From G963668345 sp965206025 (GTDB lineage Bacteria > Acidobacteriota > Terriglobia > Bryobacterales > UBA6623), in assembly GCA_965206025.1 (NCBI GenBank), contig CBDBIU010000005.1:124001-188000 (forward strand): a DNA stretch of 64,000 nucleotides. The letters are read 5' to 3'. This document shows positions 16,931 to 27,923 of the stretch, one piece after another (position 1 is the first letter of the stretch; each line of letters opens with the position of its first letter). Made by a program: the position numbers and the translations under genes. The notes under the pieces are model-generated. The model ran no database searches. It was not told the DNA's origin and was given only the letters and a program-made list of their open reading frames with translations.

Positions 16931-18565
16931 CTACCGGAAAACCCAGAGAAATCCGGCCAGCAGCACCAAGACGACGACGCCGACAACCCGGAAGTCTCTC
17001 CAGATACCTAGGAGCTTTCCGGGGGGGGCGGCCCCTTCCGCGCCCTCTACGTCGCGACGCCGGAAAAGGTCCGCGCTGAACTGAAACGTGTCCCGGCTGG
17101 TCCAGATCAATCCGTCGAGAGTGCCCGCGTCCTTGGGGCGGGTCAGCAGCGAGACCCCGATCATCACCAGCGCCGAAACGGCCACCGCTACGGGTCCCCA
17201 GTGGACGACCGATGTCTGCTGAAGGCCCCAATCCGAAAGCACCTTCATGTTTTGAACCGCGTAGCAGATGAACGGAGAGGCGACGATCGTAGCCACGGCT
17301 CCGGCCGAGGTGGCTCGCCGCCAAAACATGCCGACCACGAAGAGGATGATGATTGGCGTTGAGATGTAGGCCAGGCCGTTCTGAAAGTACTGCAAAATGG
17401 ATTCGTTCTCCCGCAGCATGGGAGCGCGGATGACCGCCACGGCCAATAGAAAAATGGTTGCCAGGCGCCCGACCAGCAAAAGGCGTTTCGTGCCCGCCTT
17501 CGGATCGATCAGGCGATGGTAAAGATCGTTGGTGAAGACAGTCGCCCAGGAATTTGAAACCGAAGAAGCCGTGGACATGAAAGCGGCTACGACGGCGGCA
17601 ATAATTACCCCGCTCAATCCCGCCGGCACGACCTGGTTGACGAGCAACGGATAGGCTTTGTCGGGCTGGTCCAAGCCTGGGAACAAAACGAAGGCGATCG
17701 TCCCTGGAAGAACGACGATAAATGGCAGGATGAGCTTGATAAAACACGTGCCGATGACGCCCATGCGCCCGTCCCACTCGGACCGCGCCCCCAGAGCGCG
17801 CTGCACGATGCTCTGGTTCTGGCACCAATAGTAGATGGAAATCAGAAAATAGCCTCCGATCATCGACGCCGGGAAGGGGTATTCGGGATGGTCGGCGGGT
17901 AGCGCGACGTGCATCTTATCTCCAGCCTGGGCGATTAAGTTTTCCCAGCCGCCGACCGCCTGTAGGCCGAAGAAGGTCAAAATCGCGCCGCCGACCACCA
18001 TGAAGATCGCCTGCACGAAATCGGTCCAGACGACCGCGCTCAGCCCGCCCCACGCCGTATAGACGCCGACGAAGACGGCTATCCCCAACAGAGACCAGAT
18101 CATCGGAACGCCGAACATCACCTCGATAACGAGCCCGGCCGTGTAGAAGACGAACGGCATCAGGATCGCCATGTCAAAGATGATGACCGCGGCGGCAAAC
18201 AGCGTCCGAGCGCTCAGGCCGTAGCGAAGTTCCAGAAACTCGGGAATCGTAACGACGGAGCGGCGCTGGTAATAGGGAAGAAACACGAAAGCCAGCAGCA
18301 ACAGGTTCAAGGTCGCATGCCATTCGAGCGTCCCGACCGCCAGGCCTACCGTATAGCCCTGGCCCGCCAGCCCGACCAGAGACCCACTCGATATGTTGGT
18401 CGCGAACAGTGAAAACGAGATCGCGTACCAAGGCAAGCGGCGTCCGGCCAAAAAGAAGTCCGTCGACGTCTCTTCCCGGCGCGACATATAGAGGCCGAAC
18501 GCGAATACGCCGAGCAAATAGAAACCCAGAACCCACCAATCGATCCAGTTGGCATGCAGCTCCAT
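16931..18565 (-). CDS. Sodium:solute symporter (SSS/SGLT family)
   Basis: 544 residues, about fourteen membrane helices. Typical SSS features are the N-terminal DFFLAGRRLPWYAISFSLFA, the sodium-site helix FATNISSGSLVGLAGQGY, GGLSAVVWTDFVQAIFMVVG and AAVVAAFMSTASSVSNSWAT. The sequence favours the sugar-transporting branch. It lies 112 bp downstream of a Gfo/Idh/MocA oxidoreductase on the same strand, so uptake and oxidation of one sugar or polyol is likely. Exact substrate unknown. Confidence 0.9.
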   Translation of the reverse strand: MELHANWIDWWVLGFYLLGVFAFGLYMSRREETSTDFFLAGRRLPWYAISFSLFATNISSGSLVGLAGQGYTVGLAVGTLEWHATLNLLLLAFVFLPYYQRRSVVTIPEFLELRYGLSARTLFAAAVIIFDMAILMPFVFYTAGLVIEVMFGVPMIWSLLGIAVFVGVYTAWGGLSAVVWTDFVQAIFMVVGGAILTFFGLQAVGGWENLIAQAGDKMHVALPADHPEYPFPASMIGGYFLISIYYWCQNQSIVQRALGARSEWDGRMGVIGTCFIKLILPFIVVLPGTIAFVLFPGLDQPDKAYPLLVNQVVPAGLSGVIIAAVVAAFMSTASSVSNSWATVFTNDLYHRLIDPKAGTKRLLLVGRLATIFLLAVAVIRAPMLRENESILQYFQNGLAYISTPIIILFVVGMFWRRATSAGAVATIVASPFICYAVQNMKVLSDWGLQQTSVVHWGPVAVAVSALVMIGVSLLTRPKDAGTLDGLIWTSRDTFQFSADLFRRRDVEGAEGAAPPGKLLGIWRDFRVVGVVVLVLLAGFLWVFR

Positions 18566-18677
18566 CGTTGAAATTCCCTTCTAGGCGGGCTACTGTCCTA
18601 GCAGCCCGCTTTTCTCTTCCGTCCCGCACGCCGCTTTCCGATATAAGGCTCGGATGTAGGCGCGCGGGCACGGTGGT

Positions 18678-19709
18678 TCAAAGCTTTACCGGCTTATTGT
18701 CGTGCGCGGACTGAAGCAGCGCCGCTAGCGTCGCTGCGTTCCCCCGGCTGTCGGCCAGCGAGATAACCGGCTCGCCGCCATCCAAGATGCTCGCTTCAGC
18801 GGCCTCGAGTTCACATCGATAAGCGTTGGGGTTTTCGTAGGCGACGGTTTGCTCTTCGATGCCCGCCGCGCTGTCTCCGAAGGTCTCCCCGTCAGCCTCG
18901 CCCTCTCGCAAGATGGTGAGATGCGCCGTCTGCCCGATGCGGTTCAACCACGGGTGGTCGAGGAGGATCCTACCTTTGCTGCCGATCACCGCCGCGTTCC
19001 AGTAGGGCGTGACTTGAAAACTGGAGGCGATTTGAGCCAGCGCGCCCGAGGCAAAACGCATCTGGCCCGTGAACGTCAGGTCGACCCCGCTATCGCTCAG
19101 AACCTGTTGGGCCTCCACCTCGACCGGATTAGCTCCCATCACGGTGCGAGCAAAGCTGACCGGATAGCTGCCGATGTCCCGGAGGGACCCTCCGCCGAGG
19201 CTGGGGTCGAAGCGGATGTCGCCTCCCCGATCCAGCGTGAAACCAAAAAAACCCTGAATCACGCGGATGTCGCCGATTTCTCCGTTCGCGACCCATTCGC
19301 AAACTTGCCTCGTCTGCTCGTGGTAGCGATACATGGCCGCTTCCTGTACGAGGACGCCGTTCCCGCGCGCGGCCTCCGCAATGCGGTCCGCTTCCTCGGT
19401 GCTGAGCGCCATCGGCTTTTCGCACAGCACGTGCTTGCCGTGCTGCGCGCTCTTGATACACCACTCGGCGTGCATCGAATTCGGCAGAGAAATGTAGACG
19501 GCGTCCACTTCCGGGTCGGCGAGCAGGCTGTCGTATCCCACGTGGACGCGCGGGATTTTCCACTCCGCGGCGTAGCGGTCCCCCGTCTCCTTGCTTCTGC
19601 TGGCAACCGCGACTAGCTCGCTGCGCTCGGAGGTCCCAATGGGGACAATCAGTCTTTCGTTAATACGAGCTGTGCTCATCAAGCCCCAGCGGAGTTTCTT
19701 TCCTGCCAT
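18678..19709 (-). CDS. Gfo/Idh/MocA family oxidoreductase
   Basis: 343 residues from the ATG at 19709, chosen because GAGGAG lies 7 nt upstream; an upstream in-frame ATG at 19781 lacks support. N-terminal Rossmann fold (LRWGLMSTARINERLI), the conserved HVLCEKPMALS with the catalytic-site EKP, and a C-terminal alpha/beta domain with GGGSLRDIGSYPVSFA. NAD(P)-dependent sugar dehydrogenase of unknown substrate. No signal peptide, so cytoplasmic. Upstream of the SSS symporter in the same direction. Confidence 0.88.
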   Translation of the reverse strand: MAGKKLRWGLMSTARINERLIVPIGTSERSELVAVASRSKETGDRYAAEWKIPRVHVGYDSLLADPEVDAVYISLPNSMHAEWCIKSAQHGKHVLCEKPMALSTEEADRIAEAARGNGVLVQEAAMYRYHEQTRQVCEWVANGEIGDIRVIQGFFGFTLDRGGDIRFDPSLGGGSLRDIGSYPVSFARTVMGANPVEVEAQQVLSDSGVDLTFTGQMRFASGALAQIASSFQVTPYWNAAVIGSKGRILLDHPWLNRIGQTAHLTILREGEADGETFGDSAAGIEEQTVAYENPNAYRCELEAAEASILDGGEPVISLADSRGNAATLAALLQSAHDNKPVKL

Positions 19710-19849
19710 CACGCGACTCCTCGTTTCTTCGTTTCTCCAATGTGCCGGCCGTCGAGTCGACCGATTCACCAATGTTATCAAGCCTGTCGCCGGCCGTAGA
19801 TTCCTCGACGATCGGAAAACGATTGATTTGGAACGTGGCGGAAAGCCTC

Positions 19850-20815
19850 TTACTCCAGACGGATTCCGACCGGCAGCGTGAACAAGAGTCCCCGCAGATC
19901 GTCGTCTACCTCGATCTTCCCTAAGGAGTGCTCTGGGCCGCGCGACCGATGCAAGGCGGATCCGTCTGTCCGGATAAGACTCAGGGAGTACAAGCTGCGA
20001 GGAATGCCGTCGACGGCGAAATTCCCGTCTTCGTCTAGCGGAGCGCCGAGCCGCCGTTCTTGCGTTCCGCTATTCGCCTGTTCGTCCACCTCAGGATCAA
20101 GCACGATCACCATACGCGGGACTTCAGCAGACTCCAAGCCTAGAATCGTCCCGGTGATACGATACATCCTCGTGGACGGCATGATGAGCCGAATAGTCTT
20201 ACTTCTCTGCCGATATTCGAATTCCACTTCGGTCGCGACGGGATGATAGGTCACCCCCCGCTGGCGCTCTTCCGGCTCGGCCTCCACCCGATAGGGCCCT
20301 GGCCGCATTTTCGAGGTGCGAAAGACACCCCGATGGCTACGCTGCCCCAGACCCAGACCGCGCGGCAGGCTGCTGGTAGGTTGCGTCAGGCCCCGAACCG
20401 TGACTAATACGCTGTCCACCGGCTGGCCGTTCACGTCTGTGACATGCACTTCCAATTCTCCGTTCGGGATCAGCTCGAAATCGACCTTCCCGCATAAGCC
20501 GTCGCCGGAACATCGCACTTTCCTCTCCAGATGCTTGCCTTCCCGCGCGGGGTAGTACGATGAATGCGTCACCGTCAAGACTATTTCCCCCGCCGGCAGG
20601 TCGCGGAGCATGTAGTGCCCGAAGGCGTCGCTTTGGACCTGGCCGACCGTTTTCCCCACCGCCGATTGGGCTTCGAGATGAGCTTGGGGTATGGGCGTGA
20701 AACCTGCGCCTTTGCTGTCATAGACCAGCCCTGCCACGTGGTTCTGCGCAGCGAGCCGTGGTGTAAGACTCAGCAGCGACACGGAGAAGAATAGGTTCGT
20801 GAAGAAACTCAGCAT
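19850..20815 (-). CDS. Secreted carboxypeptidase-regulatory-like (Ig-fold) protein
   Basis: 321 residues from the ATG at 20815, which begins a signal peptide (SFFTNLFFSVSLLSLTP). The mature part contains CarboxypepD-type beta sandwiches: HVAGLVYDSKGAGFTPIP with SDAFGHYMLRDLPAGEIVLT, then LEVHVTDVNGQPVDSVLVTV and ITGTILGLE. Such domains are very common in exported acidobacterial proteins and have no enzymatic residues. A stable cell-surface or adhesive role is possible. It is divergent from the large cluster beginning at 21286. Confidence 0.75.
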   Translation of the reverse strand: MLSFFTNLFFSVSLLSLTPRLAAQNHVAGLVYDSKGAGFTPIPQAHLEAQSAVGKTVGQVQSDAFGHYMLRDLPAGEIVLTVTHSSYYPAREGKHLERKVRCSGDGLCGKVDFELIPNGELEVHVTDVNGQPVDSVLVTVRGLTQPTSSLPRGLGLGQRSHRGVFRTSKMRPGPYRVEAEPEERQRGVTYHPVATEVEFEYRQRSKTIRLIMPSTRMYRITGTILGLESAEVPRMVIVLDPEVDEQANSGTQERRLGAPLDEDGNFAVDGIPRSLYSLSLIRTDGSALHRSRGPEHSLGKIEVDDDLRGLLFTLPVGIRLE

Positions 20816-21285
20816 GAGTCTCCCAAGAAGGTTGCCTGTGGCCCGCGGCATCCACCGCGTCAAATAGGGCGCAGAACCGCCGAGTTGCCCCGTTGCCGAC
20901 AACTGCGACACTTGGGGCGAATAACCGCGTCGACGTCGTCTCCTCGAGATTGCTATGACCGTCAGCAACGTCCTCTCCCCGATCCCTGGACAAGATTTCC
21001 AGTTCACCCGTCCTCTGACGGATACGCGACTCGGCCCCGGCTGGGTTCAAAACCCCCCTGGTCTTGAACCTCCAACTCCGTGTGACAGATGCCCTGCATC
21101 GTGGCGTTCGAGTGCCTACCAGCCATGATCCGCATCACCCTCGATTATATCTTGACCCGCCCCGTCGTCCGTGGTATGCTCAAACCGAACCTAAAGATTC
21201 CAAAGGGTTTAGGATTGTTTCTGACCGGGAATTCGGCCCCGCGGCAAACGGTTCCATACGTAGGTAACGTACCCCAGGTTCTGCG
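20816..21285. other. Divergent intergenic region
   Basis: 470 bp between divergently oriented secreted-protein genes. Reading frames here are short and biased, and I see no convincing gene. It must hold both promoters, but I cannot pick out clear -35/-10 pairs with confidence. Confidence 0.4.
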
Positions 21286-23158
21286 ATGCGGATATCTCCA
21301 AGACGGCTAGCCCTGGCGGTCAGCCTGTTGGTCCTGTGCCCTCTTTTTGTATTCCCCGCTTGAGAAGTCGCCGGACCCGAAAATTCTTTCCCTTTACCCT
21401 CTTGGCGGCCGCCCGGGGGAAGCCTTCACAGCCCACGTTCGCGGGAAAGGGCTCGCGGGAGCCTCGCGAGTGTGGGTCGACAGTGACCACATCACTGCTC
21501 AGATCCGACAGGTCGCACCAATTCAACTCCCCGCCGAAAAGTATCCCAACGCGAAGTCTGATGAGCAACAGGACGGGCAGCGGGTTACGTTGCGAGTGAA
21601 AGTCGGGCCCGGCGCCGAGCCAGGGGCTTATCGGCTTCGTTTGATCTCTGATCGAGGAATCTCGAATCCCGTCACATTCCTGGTTGGCGAGGAACCGGTC
21701 GTCGTCGAGAACGAAGGGGAACATCAGCTCTCGACAAGTGCGCAACCGGTGACTGTTCCGGTTTCCGTTCAAGGAAGAATCAGCGAAGAGGGCGAGACGG
21801 ATTGGTATGAGTTTGAAGCCGGCGAGAGCGAGGACCTCATGTTTGAGGTGGTTTGCAATCCGTCAGTCGATGGGCTTTTGGCCTCGAACGATTGTGATCC
21901 CAGAATCGCCCTGTATGAGCCGACCGGGAGTTGGTTCAGTCCCGAGACGTTGACCCGTCTAGCCGTGAACGACGATGCGATCTGGCAAACGTTTTCAAAG
22001 AGTGCGCTGCTCGCCTACCGGTTTCCTCGCGACGGCCGATATCTCGCCAAGATCGATGGGCACCGCGGGGCGGGCGGCCCGGACGAGGTTTACCAATTTC
22101 GAATTTTCCGGTCTTCGCGGCCCGAGCCGATTGACGGAGCCAAGCTCGTCAAATCATCCCCTTGGCGGGAACGAGACTTTCGCCGCGGACTCGAGCCCGA
22201 CAGGATGGCTCGGCTTCAGGCTCGGACCGCGGCCGGTTCGCCGCCAAAGCCAGCGGCGCCGAAAATCCCGGCTGGTCAAGCCGGTGTTATCGAGAAAGGA
22301 CCTGCGACAGATTCGGTTCAGACCCGTCTCGAAGATCAGACAATCGGCGTCTCTGAGGAGGTGGAACCCAACGACGACCCGGCGGGTGCGGTCAAGATCG
22401 GCATCCCCGGCATCGTGGAGGGGGCGATTCAGCGCCCGGGCGACGTCGACGTCTATACGCTAAGCATCGATCGCGGCCGCAAACTGGCCTTCGAGATCGA
22501 GCTCACCGACACCCGTTTGCCGCATTTCAGTCCGTATTTGGAGGTTTTGACCGAGGCGGGAGACAGAGTCCTGACAAACCTTCACAAAAGGGTCGTTAGG
22601 AATTCCACGTTCTACCAAAAGGACGTTCAAGCGAAGTCGATCCACGCTTTCGAAACCGAGGGCGAGCATATTATCCGCGTCCGAGACCTCACAAGCCGAT
22701 TGGGATCCGCCGGGTTTAAGTATCGATTATTGGTTCGTCCTCAGGTACCGCATATCGGCGAGCTCCACATCACCGAAAAGCAACTAAACATAGTTCGCGG
22801 CGAAGCAAAGAAGCTGAATGTCACAACCGACCAGGAAGAAGGGTATCAAGGCGAAGTAGCCGTCGTCGTGGAGGGCCTTCCCGAGGGTGTTTCCAGCTTG
22901 CCGGGGACGGAGGTCAAACCAGAGGGTGGGCCGCCCCTGGACGAGGGCGAAAAAGAGAAGTTCGTGCCCCCTTCGCAGACCGCAACCGTAATCTTGGCAG
23001 CCGACGAAAGCGCGCCCTTGAGCGTCGAACCGCGGTTTATTCGAGTTGTCGCGCGGCCCGTGGTCGGCGGCAAATTGGGAAAGCCTCTGCGCGTTGGGGA
23101 GCTGCCGCTTATGGTGGTCGATAAGCCGCGCATGGCCGCTGAAGCCGAAATAAGAATA
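21286..23158 (+). pseudogene. Secreted PPC-domain protein, frameshifted after the signal peptide
   Basis: From ATG 21286 a clear signal peptide (RRLALAVSLLVLCPLFVF) runs into a stop at 21361. The downstream frame, open from about 21347, gives IPT/Ig-like modules (PKILSLYPLGGRPGEAF, GAEPGAYRLRLISDRGISN) and two bacterial pre-peptidase C-terminal domains (SEEGETDWYEFEAGESE; EVEPNDDPAGAVKIG). Removing one T from the T-run at 21346-21350 would join both frames. The frame then runs without a stop into the next gene. It may be a real phase-variable or decayed gene, or a sequencing error. Upstream partner of the DUF1549/DUF1553 protein. Confidence 0.65.
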
Positions 23159-25697
23159 ATGATACTGCGACCCATCGGTTCTTGGCGATCCGCGGCCCTG
23201 CACGCCACGGCGATCCTGGTCTGCCTGGTTCTCGTTCTGCCTCTTTCGGCTTCTTCCGGCAAACTTCTGTCCCTCCGCGTCTTGCCGGAAGGGCCAACTC
23301 TGTGGGGAGCGAACGCCGCCCAGAGATTTATCGCACTGGGTCTTTACGCGGATGGCCTCGAACGCGACGTCACGTCCGAGGCGCGGTTCACCCTTTCCGA
23401 CGATGGAATCGCGTCCATAGAGGAACCTGGCAGGCTCGTCGCCCGCTCTAACGGCACGTTGACTCTCCGCGCCGATCTCGACGGAGAGACGGTCGAAACC
23501 CGGGTGACGGTCTCCGGGGCCGGCGAGAAAAGACCCTTTAGCTTCGGACGTGATGTTGGAGCGATTCTAACCAAGCGCGGGTGCAACACCAGCGATTGCC
23601 ACGGCAGCGTGAAGGGGAAGGGCGGGTTCAAGCTGTCCGCCAATGCGTTGTACCGGAGGGAAGACTACAAGTGGATTGTCGAAGGGGGAACGTACCAGGT
23701 CCTCAGTCCCGAATCGAAGGGCCCGAAAAACCCGCGCATCGATTTCGAGAAGCCCGAAGACAGCACGCTGCTGCTGAAGCCGACCATGGGGATTCCCCAT
23801 GGCGGCGGACAGCGGTTCAGCGTCGACTCCGCCGACTACGAAACGATCGTCGACTGGGTTCGGCGGGGTGCGCCGTTCGGAGAAGAGTCGGAGGGCGGAA
23901 GCGCTCGCGTCGTGGGAATCGAAGTGCAGCCCGGCGAGGTTGTGCTGGACGCTGAAGGCCGGCAGCAACTACTGGTTACCGCGCGTTTGTCGAACGGCCG
24001 AAGGGAAGACATCACCTCCGAGGTGCTCTACGTCTCGAACAATTCTGAAGTCGTCGACGTCTCCTCCGGCGGTGTCGTCAAGGCTGTCAACACCGGTGAG
24101 ACGGCGATAATGATCCGTGCTGCCGGCTTCGCCGTCAGCACCGGGTTCGGCGTGATTTCGGATCCCTTGGACAGCTACCCCCGGGTCGAGGAGGCCAATT
24201 TTATCGACCGCCACGTCTTCGCCAAGCTCCGAAAGTTCAACATTGTTCCTTCGAAGCTGTCGGGCGATCGGGAATTCCTGCGGCGAATTTGCCTGGACCT
24301 GACCGGCACGCTGCCGCCGCCCGAGAGAGTCCGGGAATTTCTCGCCGCCCAAGACCCCGACAAGCGGGAAAAACTGATCGAGACGCTGTTCGATACGCCG
24401 GAGTATATCGACTATTGGACGTTCCGTTTCGCCGATCTCTTCCGGGTCGGTCACTTTCTCCAGCCGGGACCGAAGTTCACCGATTCCTATTGGGAGTGGG
24501 TCCGAGACAACGTCGCCGGGAATCGGCCCTACGATCAAGTGGCCATGGAGCGTATCGCGGGGCAGGGCGCTCTCGGGGCGCCTAATCACTACTTCGGAAC
24601 GGGCGGTGAACTGCCCAAACCACCCGACATGATGGCCGAGCAAGTCAGGGTCTTCTTCGGCCGGCGCCTGGACTGCGCGCAGTGCCACAACCATCCCTAC
24701 GAGAGATGGAGTCAAGACCAGTTCTGGGAACTGACCGCTTTCTTCGGCCAACTGACTCGAGCCGGCGAGTACGGTATCGACACTGTCATCTACGACGACC
24801 CGGAAGGGCATGGACAGCTTGGACAAGGAGAGAAGACGCGCCATCCCCGGACCAAGGAGCTCGTGCAGCCCGCATTCCTGAGCGGCAACCCTCTCCCGCC
24901 GGAGAGATTACATGATCCCCGTCTCGCGTTGGCAAAGTGGATGGTGTCGCACCCCAATTTTGCCGAAGGCTGCCGTTAATCGCATCTGGAGCTACTTTTT
25001 CGGCAGGGGCATCGTGGACCCCGTCGACGATTTTCGCCTGACGAATCATCCCACGCACCCGGAACTGCTCGAGGCCTTGGCCCAGGAGTTCCGAGACAAC
25101 AACCACGACGTCAAGCAGCTGATTCGGCTGATCGTCGGGTCGAGGACGTATCAGCTGTCTTCCGAGGCAAACGACACCAATCAAGGCGACACGATCAACT
25201 ATTCGCATCGAATTCCCCGTCCGCTCGACGCCGAAATTCTCCTGGATGCGATCTCGCAATTGACCGGCGTGCCTGAAACCTATGAAAAAAGCGCCACCGG
25301 CGCCGTGTTGCCCGCTGGGATTCGGGCGATCAACATCGTGAGACCCGACGCTTTCCCCACCGGCTTCCTCAACGCCTACGGTCAGCCAAGCCGGCAGACG
25401 GTTCCTGAGCGCAAAGTAGAGCCCAACTTGGCGCAGGCGCTTCACGTGCTGGCAGGGGGAACGTATAACAAAAAAGTGTCGGCGGAAGGCGGCCGCGTTG
25501 ACGGCCTCGTCAAAAAGGGCGCCTCGCACGACGAAATTATTGAAGAGCTTTACCTCGCGGCGCTGTCACGCTTCCCCACCGATCGGGAACGGTCGTTACT
25601 GAAGAAAATGATCATCGGGGCTGAGTCCAAGCGTCATGCAATCGAAGACCTGATGTGGGGGGTTATCGCCTCCCGCGAATTCGCCTACAATCATTAA
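23159..25697 (+). pseudogene. Big2 / cytochrome c / DUF1549-DUF1553 protein with a frameshift
   Basis: ATG 23159 starts a signal peptide (ALHATAILVCLVLVLPLSAS). Then come a Big2-like Ig domain, a heme motif CNTSDCH (Cx4CH, usual in this family), a second Big2 domain, DUF1549 (FIDRHVFAKLRKFNIVPSKL, CLDLTGTLPPPERV), a CAQCH heme motif and DUF1553. The frame breaks near 24966, where GCCGAAGG has one extra base; the rest (AAVNRIWSYFFGRGIVDP to FAYNH) is in the next frame, ending at 25697. This family pairs with DUF1501 proteins in planctomycetes and acidobacteria, probably in polymer degradation. Activity is doubtful unless the indel is an error. Confidence 0.75.
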
Positions 25698-25715
25698 GGA
25701 GCGGCGAAAAAGACG

Positions 25716-27038
25716 ATGAAGACAAATGCCGGCTGGGGATGTACGGGAGGTCATGCAACTCGCCGCGACTTCCTTCGACTTGGTTCGCTGGGGGCCCTGG
25801 GCATCACTCTACCCGGCCTTTTGCGGCACCAGGCGGGGGCTGCCGGGCAGAACGCGAAAGCCAAATCCGTCATCCTGCTCTGGCTTGAAGGTGGCCAGGG
25901 GCAGGTGGACTCGTGGGATCCCAAACCGACGAGCTCGTTCAAGCCGATCTCGACCAACGTGCCGGGAATTCAAATCTCGGAGATCTACCCGAAGACCGCC
26001 AAGCACATGGACAAGTTGGCGGTTATTCGCTCAATGCACACCGAAGAGATCGATCATCCCGAAGCCACTTACTACGCCTACACGGGCCACCGTCCGAATC
26101 CGGCCATGCAGTTTCCCAGCGTGGGCGCCATCCTCTCGAAAGAGGTCGGCCCGAGAGGGGCGATTCCACCGTTTGTTAAGTGCGCCAAGTCCGAGCACCA
26201 GTTGTATGACAACTACTTGAGATCCGCCTTCCTCGGCCCCGAATACGACCCCATGCTTCTCCCTGATCCGAACGCGGACGATTTCGAGGTCGCCGATCTA
26301 ACGCTGCCCAAGTCCGTCTCGCCCCATCGGGTCAACAGTCGCTTGGCGTTCCTCGAAGCCATCGACCAGTCGTTCCGCGGCAAACACCGGATGGCTGAAT
26401 TCGGGAACATGGACACCTTCCAGGAGCAGGCTCTCACCATGATCCTCTCTCCGGAGGTCAAAAGTGCCTTCGATCTCTCGCAAGAGTCCGACAAGACCCG
26501 CGACGCCTACGGGCGGCACGGCTTCGGACAAAGCACCCTTCTAGCCCGGCGGCTGGTCGAAGCTGGGTCGGTCTTCGTGACGGCCGCGGGCTACAGATAC
26601 AGCCAATGGGACACCCATGGCGACAACGACAAGAATGTCCGCGACGAGTTGGCTCCCGTCTTCGACATCGCCTTCAGCACCCTGCTGGAGGATCTGGATC
26701 AAAGAGGCCTTCTCGAAACCACCATCGTCCTCGCCATGGGCGAGTTCGGCAGGACACCCCATGTGAACCCGGGCGCCGGTCGCGACCACTTTCCGAACTG
26801 CTGGTCGGTGGTGATCGGCGGAGGCGGCATCGAGGGCGGACAGGTCGTAGGGGCGAGCGATGAGAGGGGCGCGGAAGTGGTCGACCGCATGGTCACCGTC
26901 GGCGACCTGCACGCCACCATCTATAAGGCCTTCGGGATCGATTGGACCAAGACCTACGACACGCCCATCGGCCGGCCCATCAAGATCGCCAACTCCATTG
27001 ACGATAAAACGGGCCAACCAATCCAAGAAATCATCTGA
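25716..27038 (+). CDS. DUF1501 exported protein (sulfatase/alkaline-phosphatase-like fold)
   Basis: 440 residues with a Tat signal TRRDFLRLGSLGALGI near residue 15. Conserved DUF1501 blocks follow: VILLWLEGGQGQVDSWDPKP, AVIRSMHT, GFGQSTLLARRLVEAGSVFV, WDTHGDN and LAMGEFGRTPHVN...GRDHFPNCW. It begins 18 bp after the DUF1553 gene, so the two form one transcript. The fold resembles alkaline phosphatases and sulfatases and the metal-site Asp/His residues are retained, but the reaction is not established. Complete and intact, unlike its frameshifted partner. Confidence 0.9.
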   Translation: MKTNAGWGCTGGHATRRDFLRLGSLGALGITLPGLLRHQAGAAGQNAKAKSVILLWLEGGQGQVDSWDPKPTSSFKPISTNVPGIQISEIYPKTAKHMDKLAVIRSMHTEEIDHPEATYYAYTGHRPNPAMQFPSVGAILSKEVGPRGAIPPFVKCAKSEHQLYDNYLRSAFLGPEYDPMLLPDPNADDFEVADLTLPKSVSPHRVNSRLAFLEAIDQSFRGKHRMAEFGNMDTFQEQALTMILSPEVKSAFDLSQESDKTRDAYGRHGFGQSTLLARRLVEAGSVFVTAAGYRYSQWDTHGDNDKNVRDELAPVFDIAFSTLLEDLDQRGLLETTIVLAMGEFGRTPHVNPGAGRDHFPNCWSVVIGGGGIEGGQVVGASDERGAEVVDRMVTVGDLHATIYKAFGIDWTKTYDTPIGRPIKIANSIDDKTGQPIQEII

Positions 27039-27083
27039 CCCGCCTTCACCAGGCGGCGAGGCGAAGTGCGTGAGAAGGCCGCC

Positions 27084-27470
27084 CTACATCATGTTGCGAA
27101 GTTCGACTTTCTTCCAATCCTCGCCCACCTTGACTTCCACGCTGCCGGCGAGGATGGCGCTGTCATAAAGAGTCCCCCTGACTCGAATCGCGGAACCCAC
27201 GTGCTTCGCCAGGGAGGGCGAGGGAGCAATGATGATGTAGAATTTCTTGTCTTCGCTCAGCAGCCCGCCCGGCGTCCCGTTGTTAAGGCACATGGTGCCG
27301 CATTTCTTGCCGGGGAAATGATAGTTGTAAGTGAGATCGTTATCGATCAAATAGCAGCGGCTGTCAACCAGCGTGCCTTCAAACGTACGTCGCTCTTCCG
27401 CCGGCAATGGCCACGACAGAAGTCCGACAAGCAAAGTCAGTAGTTGGAGTTCGGTCAAATGTTGCTTCAT
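27084..27470 (-). CDS. Small secreted protein with three conserved cysteines
   Basis: 128 residues. An N-terminal hydrophobic signal (LLTLLVGLLSWPLPAEE) precedes FEGTLVDSRCYLI, GKKCGTMCLNNGTPGGLL and a beta-rich C-terminus (AIRVRGTLYDSAILAGSVEV). The GT.VDS.CY and CG..C..NG..GGL pattern is shared by small exported acidobacterial proteins of unknown function. A heme or copper role cannot be inferred. Isolated gene, convergent with DUF1501. Confidence 0.65.
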   Translation of the reverse strand: MKQHLTELQLLTLLVGLLSWPLPAEERRTFEGTLVDSRCYLIDNDLTYNYHFPGKKCGTMCLNNGTPGGLLSEDKKFYIIIAPSPSLAKHVGSAIRVRGTLYDSAILAGSVEVKVGEDWKKVELRNMM

Positions 27471-27537
27471 GCTAGCTCTCCAGGGGCAAAAACCGCCGAC
27501 TTACATTCACATTGCGCGCGCCCGGAAGCGAATTTCC

Positions 27538-27770
27538 CCGTTCGGTCGAAAACCCGCCGGTTTCGTCCCTTTGGGGGGCTGTGAGGCCCATGGCCGCTCG
27601 CTTGCGCTCGCGGCTCAGCTTCGCTCGTCGCAAGGGTGGCGTGAGCAGAAAGCTGAGCCTGGAACGCCAGTGACAGGCCAAATCCTCGTAATGACCCGGG
27701 TGCCGTGACCGCAGTCGAAAGCTTACCCGATTTTTATTCCCTTGGGCGGGCTCCAGGCCCATGGGCACTC
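27538..27770. repeat. Interspersed repeat, family 2, copy B
   Basis: The most complete copy: CGGTCGAAAACCCGCCGG, CCCTTTGGGGGGCTGTGAGG, CCATGGCCGCTCGCTTGCG, the complement CTCGCGGCTCAGC, and CTGGAACGCCAGTGACAGG in that order. A partial second copy (TTCCCTTGGGCGGGCTCCAG) follows at 27738. The CCGCTCGCTTGCGCTCGCGG segment is palindromic. It fills most of the gap before the FG-GAP gene. Confidence 0.65.
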
Positions 27771-27923
27771 CCGCGGCGACCGGCTCGTCTCGACGCCGGA
27801 TCCCGAAATCGATCCCCGGCCAGACGAGTGGCCCTGTTGAGGCCAGCCTACCACAAGCAACCGACGAACAAATTAGCCAAGAGTAATCTTGAGCGCCCCA
27901 CGCTAGGATTGTACAATCTCCTC

